A stretch of 5,784 nucleotides of DNA from Alistipes sp. GTDB taxonomy: Bacteria > Bacteroidota > Bacteroidia > Bacteroidales > Rikenellaceae. Positions within the stretch are counted from its first letter, which is position 1, and each line of letters opens with the position of its first letter. Under the pieces are notes generated by a model. It ran no database searches and was not told the DNA's origin. It saw nothing but the letters and a program-made list of their open reading frames with translations. The position numbers were made by a program, and so were the translations under genes. Below, one piece after another: positions 5,478 to 5,784 of the stretch. The stretch lies in the NCBI GenBank assembly GCA_029065825.1, contig JAIEHQ010000138.1, positions 1 through 5,784 on the forward strand. Direction: 5' to 3'.

Positions 5478-5784
5478 ATGGAAGTTGTAAATACCGTAGG
5501 TCGTCGTAAGGCAGCTGTGGCTCGCGTGTTCGTGAAGCCGGGTAAAGGGGAGATTACAATCAACCGCAAATCGCTGGAAGTATATTTTCCGCTCGATATT
5601 CTTCAGTTTCAGGTAAAGCAGCCGTTGCTGGCAACCAATACCGTCGAGAACTACGATATTACCATCAATCTGGACGGTGGCGGTATCAAGGGTCAGGCGG
5701 AGGCTGCGCGACTGGGTATCGCCCGCGCTCTTTTCTATATAGATGCCGAGTTCCGTCCGGTACTGAAGAAGAACGTATTCCTTA
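5478..5784 (+). CDS. rpsI: 30S ribosomal protein S9 (partial, runs off the window)
   Basis: The first 102 codons of S9 are present; the window ends one base into codon 103, so the stop and the basic C-terminal tail that reaches the P-site tRNA are missing. The N-terminus MEVVNTVGRRKAAVARVFVKPG has the family's GRRK.A.ARV signature. It is followed by GEITINRKSLEVYFP and by the conserved block LDGGGIKGQAEAARLGIARAL (residues 65-85). The usual family length is about 128-130 residues, so roughly four fifths is visible. The ATG at 5478 comes 5 bases after the rplM stop, so the two genes are co-transcribed and probably translationally coupled. Confidence 0.97.
   Translation, partial: MEVVNTVGRRKAAVARVFVKPGKGEITINRKSLEVYFPLDILQFQVKQPLLATNTVENYDITINLDGGGIKGQAEAARLGIARALFYIDAEFRPVLKKNVFL

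Overview
The window looks like a gut-type Bacteroidales chromosome, most likely Alistipes or a close Rikenellaceae relative. The reasons are Bacteroidetes-style promoters (TAnnTTTG with a TTTG about 20 bases upstream), no clear Shine-Dalgarno sites, A-rich leaders, GC-rich coding sequence, and ribosomal proteins L13 and S9 with N-termini resembling the Bacteroides proteins. The genus is an inference; the phylum is well supported. All genes lie on the + strand and this is ordinary core-genome sequence. I see no insertion sequence, CRISPR array, tRNA or phage feature.

Positions 1-4150 hold a five-gene operon for the last steps of the succinate-to-propionate route: methylmalonyl-CoA epimerase (mce), then the biotin-dependent, sodium-pumping methylmalonyl-CoA decarboxylase in the order mmdA (carboxyltransferase), mmdD (small OadG-like membrane subunit), mmdC (biotin carrier) and mmdB (membrane Na+ pump). 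Gaps are 4 to 24 bases. An exact TAnnTTTG box at 3-10 probably drives the operon, and a strong hairpin plus T-tract at 4111-4150 ends it. The epimerase converts (R)- to (S)-methylmalonyl-CoA. MmdA moves the carboxyl group to biotin on MmdC, giving propionyl-CoA. MmdB releases CO2 and exports Na+, and MmdD anchors the complex. The mutase and any biotin carboxylase are not in the window.

Positions 4148-4826 hold a one-gene unit: a short exported protein with a TonB C-terminal domain, its own promoter (the -33 element sits on the T-tract of the previous terminator), and a perfect-palindrome terminator.

Positions 4827-5784 hold the start of the L13-S9 ribosomal operon: about 95 bases with nothing recognised, an exact promoter, three overlapping inverted repeats at the likely transcription start, rplM with a GTG start, and rpsI cut by the window edge. 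I found no undescribed system. The most interesting signals are the nested repeats at the rplM promoter, the terminator/promoter overlap, and the linker-less TonB-domain protein.
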